This document shows positions 43,182 through 52,955 of a DNA stretch of 64,000 nucleotides, piece by piece. This stretch comes from Telluria mixta (GTDB lineage: Bacteria > Pseudomonadota > Gammaproteobacteria > Burkholderiales > Burkholderiaceae_D). Numbering within the stretch: the first letter of the stretch is position 1; every line of letters starts with the position of its first letter. Under the pieces are notes generated by a model. It was not told where the DNA came from, searched no databases, and worked only from the letters and a program-made list of their open reading frames with translations. A program made the position numbers and the translations under genes. The DNA lies in contig NZ_CP119520.1 of NCBI RefSeq assembly GCF_029223865.1, positions 2,232,001-2,296,000 of the forward strand. The letters run 5' to 3'.

Positions 43182-44111
43182 ATGACTTCTACCGTCCCGT
43201 CCAGCGCTTCGCCCGACATCGGTTTCGCCGAGTCTTCGCTCGGCCAGTCGCTGCTGCGGGTACTGGCCGAGGGCTCGGCGTCGAACCGCGCGATCGCGGA
43301 TTACGTGCTGCGCAACCAGGTGCGCGTGACGGCGCTCGGCATCGAGGAACTCGCCGACGCGTGCGCCGTGTCGACGGCGACCATCAGCCGCTTCGCGCGC
43401 GACCTCGGTTTCAAGAACTACGCGGCGATGCGCGGCGCGGTGGCGGAGACGCTGCAATCGGTGCTGCAGCCCGTCGAAAAACTGCGCAGCACGATTGCGC
43501 GACGCACCGCCAAGGCGTCGCCCGCGCTGGAAAGCCTGGGCTATGCGGAAGCGGCCATCACGGCCACGAGCCGCGCGCTGGCCGGCACGCAGATCGACCG
43601 CGTCGGCGCCGTGCTCACGAAGGCGCGCACCGTGTACGTGCTGGGGTTCGGCCTGTCGTCGTTCCTCGCGGGCGCGCTCGCGATGCATCTGCAGCCGTTC
43701 TGCCGCCACGTCGTCGAAGCCGCGGCGAGCGGCGGCACGGAGGTCGCGGCCAGTCACCTCGCGACCATCACCGGCAAGGACGTGCTGGTCGTGATCTCGC
43801 TGCCGCGCTACACGCTGGACGCCGCGTCGCTGACGCGGTTCGCGCGCGATGCCGGCGCGACCATCGTCTCCATCACCGATTCGCCCGCATCGCCGCTCGC
43901 CGAACTGGGCCACCACGTGCTGTACGCGCACAGCACGCACCCGGTGCTGCCCAGCAGTTCGAGCGCCGCGCTGGCCGTCATCGAGGCGCTGGCCGTGTCG
44001 CTGATGACGTCCAACAAGGCCAACGTGGCCAAGGCGGCCCGCCACACCGAGGCGATCGCCGCGTATCTCTACGGTGAACACCAGATTCGCAAGCTCGTCA
44101 AAAAAACCTGA
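43182..44111 (+). CDS. MurR/RpiR family transcriptional regulator
   Basis: This 309-residue protein has an N-terminal RpiR helix-turn-helix (about 15-85; ALGIEELADACAVSTATISRFARDLGFKNYAAMRGAV) and a C-terminal SIS domain (about 120-255; VYVLGFGLSSFLAGALAMHLQP, VISLPRYTLDAASLTRFARDAGATIVSITDSPASPLAELG). RpiR proteins sense phosphosugars or other metabolites through SIS. Here it lies between a catabolic operon on the minus strand and a TonB receptor and cyanophycinase on the plus strand, so it probably controls both. ATG 43182 is preferred over TTG 43167. Confidence 0.92.
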   Translation: MTSTVPSSASPDIGFAESSLGQSLLRVLAEGSASNRAIADYVLRNQVRVTALGIEELADACAVSTATISRFARDLGFKNYAAMRGAVAETLQSVLQPVEKLRSTIARRTAKASPALESLGYAEAAITATSRALAGTQIDRVGAVLTKARTVYVLGFGLSSFLAGALAMHLQPFCRHVVEAAASGGTEVAASHLATITGKDVLVVISLPRYTLDAASLTRFARDAGATIVSITDSPASPLAELGHHVLYAHSTHPVLPSSSSAALAVIEALAVSLMTSNKANVAKAARHTEAIAAYLYGEHQIRKLVKKT

Positions 44112-44145
44112 GTCACCAACAAGACACCAAGAGGGAGAGCACCGC

Positions 44146-46890
44146 ATGACCAAGCACATTTCGAGAGCCCTGCAACCGACGATACTCGCGGCGGCCATCG
44201 CTGCCCTGATGGCGCAGCACGCGACCGCGCAGACGCAGGCGGACGAACCGAAGATGCACCGCGTGGAGATCACCGGTTCGTCGATCAAGCGCATCGACAC
44301 GGAGACCGCGCTGCCCGTGCAGCTGATCTCGCGCGAGGACATCGAGAAGATGGGCGCGACGACGGCCGCGGAACTGGTCAAGAACATCAGCGCGAACACG
44401 GCGCCGGTGACGGACGGCCCCAGCATCACGGACGGTACGTCCGGCCAGCGCGGCCTGAACGGCGCCAACCTGCGCGGCCTCGGCGTATCGTCCACGCTGG
44501 TCCTGCTGAACGGCCGCCGCCTCGCCAACTTCGCATCGCCCGGCGACAACTCGGGCGTCGACCTGAACAACATCCCGGCCGGCGCGATCCAGCGCGTCGA
44601 GGTGCTGAAGGACGGCGCGTCCGCGATTTACGGTACCGATGCCATCGGCGGCGTGATCAACTTCATCACGCGCAAGGATTACACGGGCATCGACCTGGCC
44701 GCATCGGCCGCGGGCACGCAGCAGGGCGGGGCGGGCAAGAAGACGCTGAGCCTCAGCGGCGGCACGGGCGACCTGACCACCGATCGCTTCAACGTGTTCG
44801 GCGTGCTCGACATCCAGCAGCTCGACCGCCTGCGCTCTGGCCAGCGCCGCTTCATCTCCGAGCACCCGCTCGCGACGACGCTGCCGGCGCAGATGTCCAG
44901 CAACACCTTCCCGGCCAATATCGACATCTCGGCCGCGCAGCGTGCCGCCCTGATCGGCGCGGGCCTGCTGCCGGCCGGCAGCCGCGCGAGCCGCGTCAAC
45001 CCGAGCGCGCCGAAGTGCAATCCGCCCGCCACCGTGTATGCCGAGAAGGGACCGGGCGGCGTGGCCGGCTGCAGCTACGACTACATGGAAGACACGGAGA
45101 TCTATCCGGACTCGCGCAAGATCGGCTTCATCGGCCGCGCGACCTTCCAGCTCGACCCGGACAACCAGCTGTTCGCGGAACTGGTGCAGACGCAGGCCAA
45201 GACCAAATATGTGCTGTCGCCGAACCCGGTGTCGACCCTGCGCAACCTGCCCGTCAGCATCCTGCCGGAGGCATACCGCAACGCGCTGTCGGCGCCCGGC
45301 TTGCCCGGCACGGTCAACCGGATCCGCTACCGGATGGCGGAAGCGGGCAACCGCACGAACGACGTGACGAGTACCGGCCAGCGCCTGCTGCTGGGCGCCA
45401 CGGGTAGCATCAAAGGCTGGGACTACGACGTGGCGCTGGGCCGCGCCGAGAACAAGGCCATCGACAAGTACGTCGACGGCTACTTCCTGTACGACCAGTT
45501 CGAGGCCGGCGTGCGCTCGGGCGCGATCAATCCGTTCGGGCCGTCGTCGCAGGCCGGCCGGGACCTCGTCAACAGCATCCGGGTCAACGACGAAGCACGC
45601 AATGCGAAGGGCGTGTCGACCTCCCTCGACGGCAAGATGTCGCGTTCGCTGACGACGCTCGCGGGCGGCGATCTGGCGCTGGCCGTCGGCGGCGAACTGC
45701 GCCACGAGCACCAGACGTTCAGGCCGTCGGACCTGCTGCGCTCGAATAACATCCAGGGCGACCGCGACAGCACGATCCCGGCCGGCGAACTGGCCGACGT
45801 CGAGACCGCGGACAACACGAGAAAAGTGGCCTCCGTGTTCACCGAGGTGGTCGCGCCGTTCACCAAGGAACTCGAGATGCAGTTCGCGGTGCGCTACGAC
45901 CACTACAGCGAAGTGGGCAACACGACCAATCCGAAGATCGGCCTGCGCTGGCAGCCGATGCAGTCGCTGCTGGTGCGCGCATCGGCCGGCACGGGCTTCC
46001 GCGCGCCGTCGCTGTCGGACCTCAAGCGCCCGACGATCTTCGGCACCACGGCCGGCATCCTGACCGACCCGCAGTGCGTGAAGCAGGAAGGCAGCATCGA
46101 CACGTGTACCGACCAGTGGGACGTCGAGCGCCGTTCGAACGCGAACCTCAAGCCGGAGAAATCGCGCGAGTTCTCGCTGGGCGTCGTGTTCGAACCGGTC
46201 AAGCGCACGAGCCTCTCGATCGACTACTGGAACATCGAGAAGCGCGACGTGATCAGCACCCTGGGCGAACAGGTCATCATCGAAAACCCGGCAGCCTACA
46301 ACGGCAAGTACATCCAGCGCGACGAGGACGGCTTCATCTCCAACATCCTCCTGATGAAGGAAAACCAGGGCAAGCTCAGGACGTCGGGCTTCGACATCGC
46401 CGGCGACTGGCGCTCCGAGCGCGGACCGTGGGGCCGCTTCGGCATCAACCTGTCCGGCACGCTGATCCTGCACTACGACCGCCAGTTCGGTCCGGCGGAG
46501 CCGTTCCGTACGAACCTGGGCGTGTTCCTGAACGACCAGGCGATCCAGAAGTGGCGCCACCGCGTGAACTTCGAATGGGACAACGGCCCGGTCACGCTCA
46601 CGCTGGCGAACCAGTATTCGATGGGCTACACGGACCAGAACACGACCTACGACCCGTACACGGACACCCTGCTGCCGCCGAACCACGTGAAGTACTACTC
46701 GCTGTGGGACCTGACGGGCAGCTGGACGATCAGCAAGCAGCTCAAGGTGCGCGCGGGCGTGCTGAACATGTTCAACGCGGACCCGCCGTTCTCGAACCAG
46801 GCCTGGTTCTTCCTGGCCGGGTACGACCCGAGCTACACGGACCCGCGCGGCCGCAGCGCGTTCGTGAGCGTGAACTACTCGTTCCGCTGA
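44146..46890 (+). CDS. TonB-dependent receptor of the cyanophycinase cluster
   Basis: This 914-residue outer-membrane receptor has a signal peptide (up to about 25, ATAQTQA). A TonB-box-like HRVEITGSSIKRID, the plug (ALPVQLISREDIEKMGATTAAELVKNI, RGLGVSSTLVLLNGRRLANF, IQRVEVLKDGASAIYGTDAIGGVINFITRKDYTG) and a 22-strand-type barrel ending in a final Arg-Phe-type strand (AFVSVNYSFR) follow. The long QLDPDNQLFAELVQTQAK barrel style is the type seen with oligopeptide or polysaccharide receptors. It starts 34 bases after the RpiR gene with GAGGGAGA upstream and is followed after one base by the cyanophycinase gene, so all three form an operon. The ligand is probably a cyanophycin fragment or dipeptide (inference). 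Confidence 0.92.
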   Translation: MTKHISRALQPTILAAAIAALMAQHATAQTQADEPKMHRVEITGSSIKRIDTETALPVQLISREDIEKMGATTAAELVKNISANTAPVTDGPSITDGTSGQRGLNGANLRGLGVSSTLVLLNGRRLANFASPGDNSGVDLNNIPAGAIQRVEVLKDGASAIYGTDAIGGVINFITRKDYTGIDLAASAAGTQQGGAGKKTLSLSGGTGDLTTDRFNVFGVLDIQQLDRLRSGQRRFISEHPLATTLPAQMSSNTFPANIDISAAQRAALIGAGLLPAGSRASRVNPSAPKCNPPATVYAEKGPGGVAGCSYDYMEDTEIYPDSRKIGFIGRATFQLDPDNQLFAELVQTQAKTKYVLSPNPVSTLRNLPVSILPEAYRNALSAPGLPGTVNRIRYRMAEAGNRTNDVTSTGQRLLLGATGSIKGWDYDVALGRAENKAIDKYVDGYFLYDQFEAGVRSGAINPFGPSSQAGRDLVNSIRVNDEARNAKGVSTSLDGKMSRSLTTLAGGDLALAVGGELRHEHQTFRPSDLLRSNNIQGDRDSTIPAGELADVETADNTRKVASVFTEVVAPFTKELEMQFAVRYDHYSEVGNTTNPKIGLRWQPMQSLLVRASAGTGFRAPSLSDLKRPTIFGTTAGILTDPQCVKQEGSIDTCTDQWDVERRSNANLKPEKSREFSLGVVFEPVKRTSLSIDYWNIEKRDVISTLGEQVIIENPAAYNGKYIQRDEDGFISNILLMKENQGKLRTSGFDIAGDWRSERGPWGRFGINLSGTLILHYDRQFGPAEPFRTNLGVFLNDQAIQKWRHRVNFEWDNGPVTLTLANQYSMGYTDQNTTYDPYTDTLLPPNHVKYYSLWDLTGSWTISKQLKVRAGVLNMFNADPPFSNQAWFFLAGYDPSYTDPRGRSAFVSVNYSFR

Positions 46891-46891
46891 C

Positions 46892-48100
46892 ATGCTGAAG
46901 CGCTTGTGCTTCGCGCTGGCGCTCGCGGGCGTCAGCGCATGGGCCGCCGCCGCGCCATCCGACCCCAAGGGCTCGCTGGTGATCATCGGCGGCGGCCTGC
47001 GCGTCAACAACGCCGAGGTGTGGGAGAAGATCGTCACGCTGGCGGGCGGGAAGGGCGCGCGCATCGCCGTGCTCCCGACGGCCGCGCAGACGCCCGCGAA
47101 GGAAGCCCAGCTCACGGTGGACGCGCTGAACCGCTACGGCGCGCGCGCGTTCGTCGTCCCGGTCGCGCCCATGCTGGCCGGGACCGACGTGCGCAAGGCC
47201 GCGGACGATCCCGCGCTGGCCGATGCGATCCGCAAGGCCGGCGGCGCCTTCTTTACGGGCGGCGACCAGGCCCGCATCACGGGCTCGCTGCGGCGCGCGA
47301 ACGGCAGCAACACGGCGGTGCTGGACGCGCTGTGGGCGCTGTACCGGCGCGGCGGCGTCATCGCGGGCACGAGCGCCGGCGCGGCCATCATGAGCAGCAC
47401 CATGTTCAACGATCCGCCGCTGGACGTGATGCCGGTGCTGAAGAACGGCGTCGTGGACGGCAAGGACGTCGCGCCGGGCCTCGGCTTCATCGGCGACGAC
47501 GTTTTCGTCGACCAGCACCTGCTCGCGCGCGGCCGCTTCGGCCGCATGCTGCCCGCGATGCTGGCCAAGGGGTACACGCTGGGACTGGGCATCGACGAGA
47601 ACACGGCGGCCGTCGTCGGGCCGGCGCGCGACGTTACCGTGATCGGCTACCGGGGCGCGCTCGTGCTCGATCTTGCTGGAGCCACGACGGACAAATCGAA
47701 GCCGGGATTCAATCTCGCCAATGCGCGCATCAGCTACCTGGACAGCGGCGACCGGGTCAACCTGGCCACGCGCACGTACACGCCGGGGCCGGACAAGGAA
47801 CCCGTGGACAGGCAATACGTCGAGCACCGCGCGCCGATCTTTTATACGGACATCCTCGGCAACACGGCCGTCGCGGACCTGCTCGAGAAGCTGGTGGACA
47901 GCGATCTGCAGCGCGCCGTCGGCGTGGCGTTCGAAGGGCCGGACAGCCAGTTCCCGGAACGCGGGTTCGAGTTCACGTTCACGCGCGTGCCGGATACCGC
48001 GGAATACGTGACGAACCGCGAGGATGCGTATTCGATCTACCGGATCAGGATGGACGTGCGGCCGGTGCGGATCCGCCAGCCGTTCTACACGGCCGATTAG
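46892..48100 (+). CDS. Secreted cyanophycinase (peptidase S51)
   Basis: This 402-residue protein has a signal peptide (MLKRLCFALALAGVSAWAAAA), indicating export. The S51 core has GSLVIIGGGLR, FFTGGDQARITGSLR and the nucleophile motif VIAGTSAGAAIMS with Ser161. The His-containing segment GLGFIGDDVFVDQHLLARGRFGR follows, with GLGIDENTAAVV after it. Extracellular cyanophycinases (CphE type) hydrolyse cyanophycin, an Asp-backbone polymer with Arg side chains, to beta-Asp-Arg dipeptides. A C-terminal extension of about 110 residues follows the core. It is translationally linked to the receptor gene (TGACATG). Confidence 0.92.
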   Translation: MLKRLCFALALAGVSAWAAAAPSDPKGSLVIIGGGLRVNNAEVWEKIVTLAGGKGARIAVLPTAAQTPAKEAQLTVDALNRYGARAFVVPVAPMLAGTDVRKAADDPALADAIRKAGGAFFTGGDQARITGSLRRANGSNTAVLDALWALYRRGGVIAGTSAGAAIMSSTMFNDPPLDVMPVLKNGVVDGKDVAPGLGFIGDDVFVDQHLLARGRFGRMLPAMLAKGYTLGLGIDENTAAVVGPARDVTVIGYRGALVLDLAGATTDKSKPGFNLANARISYLDSGDRVNLATRTYTPGPDKEPVDRQYVEHRAPIFYTDILGNTAVADLLEKLVDSDLQRAVGVAFEGPDSQFPERGFEFTFTRVPDTAEYVTNREDAYSIYRIRMDVRPVRIRQPFYTAD

Positions 48101-48984
48101 GACAGCAGCGCCGCATCCACCTTGCGGAAGATGCACAGCGCCGCGTACGCCGCCGTATCGACCGCGCGGCAGAATTCGGGAAACGTCTGGAAATGCCGCG
48201 CCGACCAGTGGAACTCGGGTACGAGATCGCCGATGCCGAAGCGCGCGAGCGATTCGTCCTTGTCCGGATCGTGCGAGAGGCGCTGCCGCGGCGTGCGGAT
48301 GGCGATCCAGTGACTCAGCTGGCCATACCTGCCCAGGTTCGCGCCGCCGTCGTCGACGAGGGCATAGATGAAGCGCCCGTCCGTCGTGGGACGTTCGGCG
48401 GCCACGACGTTCCTGCCCTTGTTCCTGACCGTGAAGCCATGCGGCGCCAGCATCTGCGCGAAACGCTCGCGCAGCAGTGTGACGCGCCCGGACCACGGCA
48501 ACGCATCGAATCGAGGATCGTCGCGCAGGCCGGCCGCGCGGATGGCACGCGCCTTGACCTCGCGCGACCAGCGCACAGTCTCCTCGTGGATGGGGTTCAG
48601 GTAGTCTTCGAGGCACAGCTTGATGGCCGGCTCGATCTGCGGCGCGACCAGGTCGGTCGGCGAGACGAGCGTGGGGGCCCGCTCGCGCAAGGCCTCCAGC
48701 AGCGCCGAACGATAGGGTTGTGTGGGTGAGTAGAGGCCCTTGAGCTCATCGATCGGCCCGCGCAGGGCCGACAGCCGCTCCATCGCGCGCTCGCGCCAGT
48801 AGGCACGCAACTGCGCCTTTGCTTCAGGCGTCGGCGCGAAGGCGAGCATGCGATCGCGCCCGATGGCGGCCTCCTGACCATAGCCGGCGACCGCGAGGTC
48901 GTCCCAGATGGATTCCAGGTCGGCGCCCACGTGCACGAGCGCCAGCGCGAGGGTCCGTGATGGATCCGTCGCACCGGCGCCCAT
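48097..48984 (-). CDS. Hypothetical protein downstream of uvrA
   Basis: I do not recognise this 295-residue soluble protein. Its amino end (TLALALVHVGADLESIWDDLAVAGYGQEAAIGRDRMLAFAP) is helical. The middle contains FDALPWSGRVTLLRERFAQMLAPHGFTVRNKGRNVVAAERPTTDGRFIYALVDDGGANLG, and the end is WSARHFQTFPEFCRAVDTAAYAALCIF. It has no signal peptide, membrane segment or known catalytic motif. It begins 2 bases after the uvrA stop (a GTGA overlap with GTG 48990 is also possible), so it is probably expressed with uvrA. Its stop overlaps the cyanophycinase stop by 4 bases. Confidence 0.65.
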   Translation of the reverse strand: MGAGATDPSRTLALALVHVGADLESIWDDLAVAGYGQEAAIGRDRMLAFAPTPEAKAQLRAYWRERAMERLSALRGPIDELKGLYSPTQPYRSALLEALRERAPTLVSPTDLVAPQIEPAIKLCLEDYLNPIHEETVRWSREVKARAIRAAGLRDDPRFDALPWSGRVTLLRERFAQMLAPHGFTVRNKGRNVVAAERPTTDGRFIYALVDDGGANLGRYGQLSHWIAIRTPRQRLSHDPDKDESLARFGIGDLVPEFHWSARHFQTFPEFCRAVDTAAYAALCIFRKVDAALLS

Positions 48985-48986
48985 CG

Positions 48987-51836
48987 TCACGCCTTGAGCA
49001 GCGGCTTGAGGTACTTGCCGGTGACGCTGTCCGGATTGTCGGCCACGTCTTCCGGCGTGCCGTGCGCGACGATCGTGCCGCCGCCCGCGCCGCCTTCCGG
49101 ACCCAGGTCGACGATCCAGTCCGCCGTCTTGATGACGTCCAGGTTGTGCTCGATGATGACGAGCGTGTTGCCCTGGTCGCGCAGGCGGTGGATCACCTTC
49201 AGCAGCAGGTCGATGTCGGCGAAGTGCAGGCCCGTCGTCGGCTCGTCGAGGATGTACAGCGTGCGTCCCGTGTCGCGCTTGGACAGTTCCAGCGACAGTT
49301 TTACCCGCTGCGCCTCGCCGCCCGACAGCGTGGTCGCGCTCTGGCCCAGCTTGATGTAGCCGAGGCCCACGTCCAGCAGCGTGTGCAGCTTCCTCGCGAT
49401 GACCGGCACGGGCTTGAAGAACTCGTGCGCATCCTCGACCGTCATGTCCAGCACTTCGGTGATGTTCTTGCCCTTGTACTGGACTTCCAGCGTTTCGCGG
49501 TTGTAGCGCTTGCCGTGGCAGACGTCGCAGGGCACGTACACGTCCGGCAGGAAGTGCATCTCGACCTTGATCACGCCGTCGCCCTGGCACGCCTCGCAGC
49601 GGCCGCCCTTCACGTTGAACGAGAAGCGGCCGGCCGAGTAGCCACGTTCCTTCGCGGTCGGCACCGTCGCGAACAGGTCGCGGATCGGCGTGAACACGCC
49701 CGTGTACGTGGCCGGGTTCGAACGCGGCGTGCGGCCGATCGGCGCCTGGTCGACCGAGATCACCTTGTCGAAGTGCTCCAGGCCGTGGATGGCGTCGTGC
49801 GGCGCCGGTTCCGTCTGCGAACCGTACAGGTGACGCGACAGGGCCGGGTACAGCGTGTCGTTCACGAGCGTCGATTTACCGGAACCCGACACACCCGTCA
49901 CGCACGTCAGCAGGCCCACCGGCAGCTCCAGCGAGACATTTTTGAGGTTGTTGCCGGTCGCGCCCGTGATCACGAGCTGGCGGTCCGGGTCGGCCTGCGT
50001 GCGCTTCTTCGGCACGTGGATCTTCTTCTTGCCCGACAGGTAGGCCGCCGTCAGCGACGTCTTGCTCTTCATGATGTCCTTGAGCGAACCCTCGGCGATC
50101 ACGGCGCCGCCGTGCACGCCCGCGCCCGGACCCATGTCGACGATGTAGTCCGCCGTGCGGATCGCATCCTCGTCGTGCTCGACGACCAGCACGCTGTTGC
50201 CGATGTCGCGCAGGTGCTTCAGGGTCGCGATCAGGCGGTCGTTGTCGCGCTGGTGCAGGCCGATCGACGGCTCGTCCAGCACGTACATCACGCCCGTCAG
50301 GCCGGAACCGATCTGGGACGCGAGGCGGATGCGCTGCGCTTCGCCGCCCGACAGCGTGTCGGCGCTGCGGTCCAGCGACAGGTAATCGAGGCCGACGTCG
50401 TTCAGGAATTTCAGGCGCGCGACGATTTCCTTGATCACGCGCTCGGCGATGTCGCGCTTGGCACCCGTCAGTTCCAGGCCGTCGAAGTAGGTCAGGCAGT
50501 CGCGCAACGGCGTCTTCGCGACTTCATAGATGGCGCGCTGCTGTTTGCCGTTGCCGATCCTGACGTAGCGCGCTTCCGTGCGCAGGCGCGCGCCGCCGCA
50601 CGACGGGCACTCCTTCTCGTTGATGAACTTCGCCAGCTCTTCCTTCACGGCCATCGAATCCGTCTCGCGGTAGCGGCGCTGCAGGTTGTTCACGACGCCC
50701 TCGAACGTATGCTCGCGCATCACCGTGCGGCCACGCTCGTTCACGTACGCGAACGGCACCGACGTCTTGCCGGAGCCGAACAGCACGACGTCCTGCGCGG
50801 ATTTCGGCAGCTGCTCGAACGGCTTGTCGAGGTCGAAGCCGTAGTGCGACGCGAGGCTCGTCAGCATCTGGTAATAAAACTGGTTGCGGCGATCCCAGCC
50901 CTTCACGGCGCCGGACGCCAGCGACAGGTTCGGGAACGCGACGATGCGCTTCGGATCGAAGAACTCGATATGGCCCAGGCCATCGCATTCCTGGCAGGCG
51001 CCCATCGGGTTATTGAAGGAGAACAGGCGCGGCTCCAGCTCCTGCAGCGAATAGCCGCAGACGTTGCACGCGAACTTGTTCGAGTAGATGTGCTCCTTCT
51101 CCGTGTCCATCTCGTAGGCGACCGCGCGGCCGTCCGCGATGCGCAGCGCGGTCTCGAAGCTCTCGGCCAGGCGCTGCTTGATCTCGGCATTCACCTTGAT
51201 GCGGTCGATGACGACGTCGATCGTGTGCTTTTCCGTCTTCTTGAGCTTCGGCAGGTCGTCCACGTCGTAGATCTTGGCCGCGTGCGTGCCGCTCTGGATG
51301 CGGAAGCGGACGAAGCCTTGCGCCTGCATCGCCTCGAACAGGTCGCTGTGCTCGCCCTTGCGGTTCGCCACGACGGGCGCCAGGATCATCAGCTTGGTCC
51401 CTTCCGGCATGGCCAGCACGGCATCGACCATCTGCGACACGGTCTGGGCGGCCAGCGGCTCGTCCGAGTGATCCGGGCAGTAGGGCGTGCCGACGCGCGC
51501 GTACAGCAGGCGCAGGTAGTCGTGGATCTCAGTGACGGTGCCGACGGTCGAGCGCGGGTTGTGCGACGTCGCCTTCTGCTCGATGGAGATGGCGGGCGAC
51601 AGGCCCTCGATCATGTCGACGTCCGGCTTTTCCATCAGCTGAAGGAACTGGCGCGCATAGGCCGACAGCGATTCGACGTAGCGGCGCTGGCCCTCGGCAT
51701 ACAGCGTGTCGAAAGCGAGCGACGACTTGCCGGAACCCGACAGGCCGGTGATGACGATCAGCTTGTTGCGCGGCAGGTCGAGGTTGATGTTCTTGAGATT
51801 GTGCGTGCGGGCGCCGCGGATACGGATTTCTTCCAT
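48987..51836 (-). CDS. uvrA: Excinuclease ABC subunit A
   Basis: This 949-residue damage sensor of nucleotide excision repair has two ABC modules. The first has Walker [17 protein letters not shown], a zinc finger ([13 protein letters not shown] ... CQECDG) and signature [19 protein letters not shown]. The second has Walker [16 protein letters not shown], a zinc finger (CEACQGDG ... CDVCHG) and signature [19 protein letters not shown]. Length and order are canonical. A LexA box lies about 90 bases upstream, predicting SOS induction. It is divergent from ssb, as in many proteobacteria. Confidence 0.97.
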   Translation of the reverse strand: MEEIRIRGARTHNLKNINLDLPRNKLIVITGLSGSGKSSLAFDTLYAEGQRRYVESLSAYARQFLQLMEKPDVDMIEGLSPAISIEQKATSHNPRSTVGTVTEIHDYLRLLYARVGTPYCPDHSDEPLAAQTVSQMVDAVLAMPEGTKLMILAPVVANRKGEHSDLFEAMQAQGFVRFRIQSGTHAAKIYDVDDLPKLKKTEKHTIDVVIDRIKVNAEIKQRLAESFETALRIADGRAVAYEMDTEKEHIYSNKFACNVCGYSLQELEPRLFSFNNPMGACQECDGLGHIEFFDPKRIVAFPNLSLASGAVKGWDRRNQFYYQMLTSLASHYGFDLDKPFEQLPKSAQDVVLFGSGKTSVPFAYVNERGRTVMREHTFEGVVNNLQRRYRETDSMAVKEELAKFINEKECPSCGGARLRTEARYVRIGNGKQQRAIYEVAKTPLRDCLTYFDGLELTGAKRDIAERVIKEIVARLKFLNDVGLDYLSLDRSADTLSGGEAQRIRLASQIGSGLTGVMYVLDEPSIGLHQRDNDRLIATLKHLRDIGNSVLVVEHDEDAIRTADYIVDMGPGAGVHGGAVIAEGSLKDIMKSKTSLTAAYLSGKKKIHVPKKRTQADPDRQLVITGATGNNLKNVSLELPVGLLTCVTGVSGSGKSTLVNDTLYPALSRHLYGSQTEPAPHDAIHGLEHFDKVISVDQAPIGRTPRSNPATYTGVFTPIRDLFATVPTAKERGYSAGRFSFNVKGGRCEACQGDGVIKVEMHFLPDVYVPCDVCHGKRYNRETLEVQYKGKNITEVLDMTVEDAHEFFKPVPVIARKLHTLLDVGLGYIKLGQSATTLSGGEAQRVKLSLELSKRDTGRTLYILDEPTTGLHFADIDLLLKVIHRLRDQGNTLVIIEHNLDVIKTADWIVDLGPEGGAGGGTIVAHGTPEDVADNPDSVTGKYLKPLLKA

Positions 51837-51923
51837 TGTTGTTTGAAGGCTTTCGAATGGTTGCGGGGCCGGCGCACGAATGGCACAGGTGAGCGGGCCG
51901 AACGGGAAAGCGCACTAGTTTAC

Positions 51924-51939
51924 CTGTTTTTATTTACAG
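51924..51939. promoter_or_regulatory. LexA (SOS) box between uvrA and ssb
   Basis: CTGT-N8-ACAG with an AT-rich core sits about 90 bases upstream of uvrA and 380 bases upstream of ssb. The rest of 51837-52317 has no gene visible and shows a GATCAG-containing inverted repeat around 52167-52200. Confidence 0.7.
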
Positions 51940-52317
51940 TGGTATGCCGGCCCTCGAAAAAGTCTGCGAGGCTTAACAGCATGATATGACGACCTGTCAA
52001 GATCTGCCGTTCCGGTACAACGTGCGCGTGTCGTATGTGGTCCGGGAGTCCGGCAATTCAATGGCAGACTCACCAGAAAAACGAAAATAAGCCGAAAAAT
52101 TTTCGTCCGGCTGTATTGATGCGTATCTCTTCCAATTCGGGCACTTCGCCCCCATCTTCGAGGTCTGATCAGGTGCTGTAATCCGGGTGCCCGATCAGTG
52201 CGGAATCAGTTGCTTTCTCATGCGACTGACCAGCATAATAGCGGGCCGTATTCAACATGTTTCCCTAACGCTTAGACAGCACGCAGAGTCAGGGACTATC
52301 CAAAGGAGCTTTACAAA

Positions 52318-52818
52318 ATGGCATCAGTTAACAAGGTCATCATCGTCGGCAACCTCGGCCGCGATCCGGAAATCCGCTACATGCCGAGCGGCGACGCCAT
52401 CGCCAACATCGCCGTGGCCACGTCCTACAAATCGAAGGACCGCAACACCGGCGAGCAGAAAGAGCTGACCGAGTGGCACCGCATCTCGTTCTTCGGCCGC
52501 CTTGCCGAAATCGTCGGCCAGTACCTGAAAAAGGGTTCGTCGGTCTACGTGGAAGGCCGCCTGCAGACCCGCAAGTACACCGACAAGGACGGCATCGAGC
52601 GCTACGCCACCGACATCATCGCTGAAAACATGCAGATGCTGGGCGGCCGCCAGGGCATGGGCGGCGGCGACAGCTACGGTGGTGGCGACGACATGGGCGG
52701 CTACGACGCCCCGCCGAGCCGCCCGGCCCCGCGCCAGGCCCCGCCGGCCCCGGCCGCACGTCCGCAGCCGAAACCGGCGCCGAACTTCTCGGACATGGAT
52801 GACGATATCCCGTTCTAA
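52318..52818 (+). CDS. ssb: Single-stranded DNA-binding protein
   Basis: This 166-residue SSB has the OB fold in residues 1-110 ([73 protein letters not shown]). A glycine- and proline-rich linker ([33 protein letters not shown]) and the acidic partner-binding tip DMDDDIPF follow. Both length and tip are canonical. An AAAGGAG ribosome site precedes ATG 52318. It is monocistronic with a strong terminator. Confidence 0.97.
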   Translation: MASVNKVIIVGNLGRDPEIRYMPSGDAIANIAVATSYKSKDRNTGEQKELTEWHRISFFGRLAEIVGQYLKKGSSVYVEGRLQTRKYTDKDGIERYATDIIAENMQMLGGRQGMGGGDSYGGGDDMGGYDAPPSRPAPRQAPPAPAARPQPKPAPNFSDMDDDIPF

Positions 52819-52847
52819 GTGCCACTCGACAAGATTTTTGTCGATAG

Positions 52848-52880
52848 AGGCCCGCATCTCCCAGGAGAGCGGGCCTTTTT
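52848..52880 (+). terminator. Terminator of ssb
   Basis: AGGCCCGC-A-TCTCC and GGAGA-GCGGGCCT form a 13-bp stem with a 2-base loop and one bulge, followed by TTTTT. Confidence 0.88.
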
Positions 52881-52955
52881 GCTTTCCGGACCTGGCAGAA
52901 CGCGCAACGACATATGCTATCGTCCGGGGACCGTCTGGTCGCCCAGAGAGAAGTC

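Noticed and set aside
44113..47115. A 1000-codon minus-strand frame opposite the second TonB receptor
   Set aside because: It is an antisense shadow with Arg/His/Val-rich composition and no recognisable fold.
48819..51989. A 1056-codon plus-strand frame opposite uvrA
   Set aside because: uvrA on the other strand has every expected motif; this frame is an antisense artefact.
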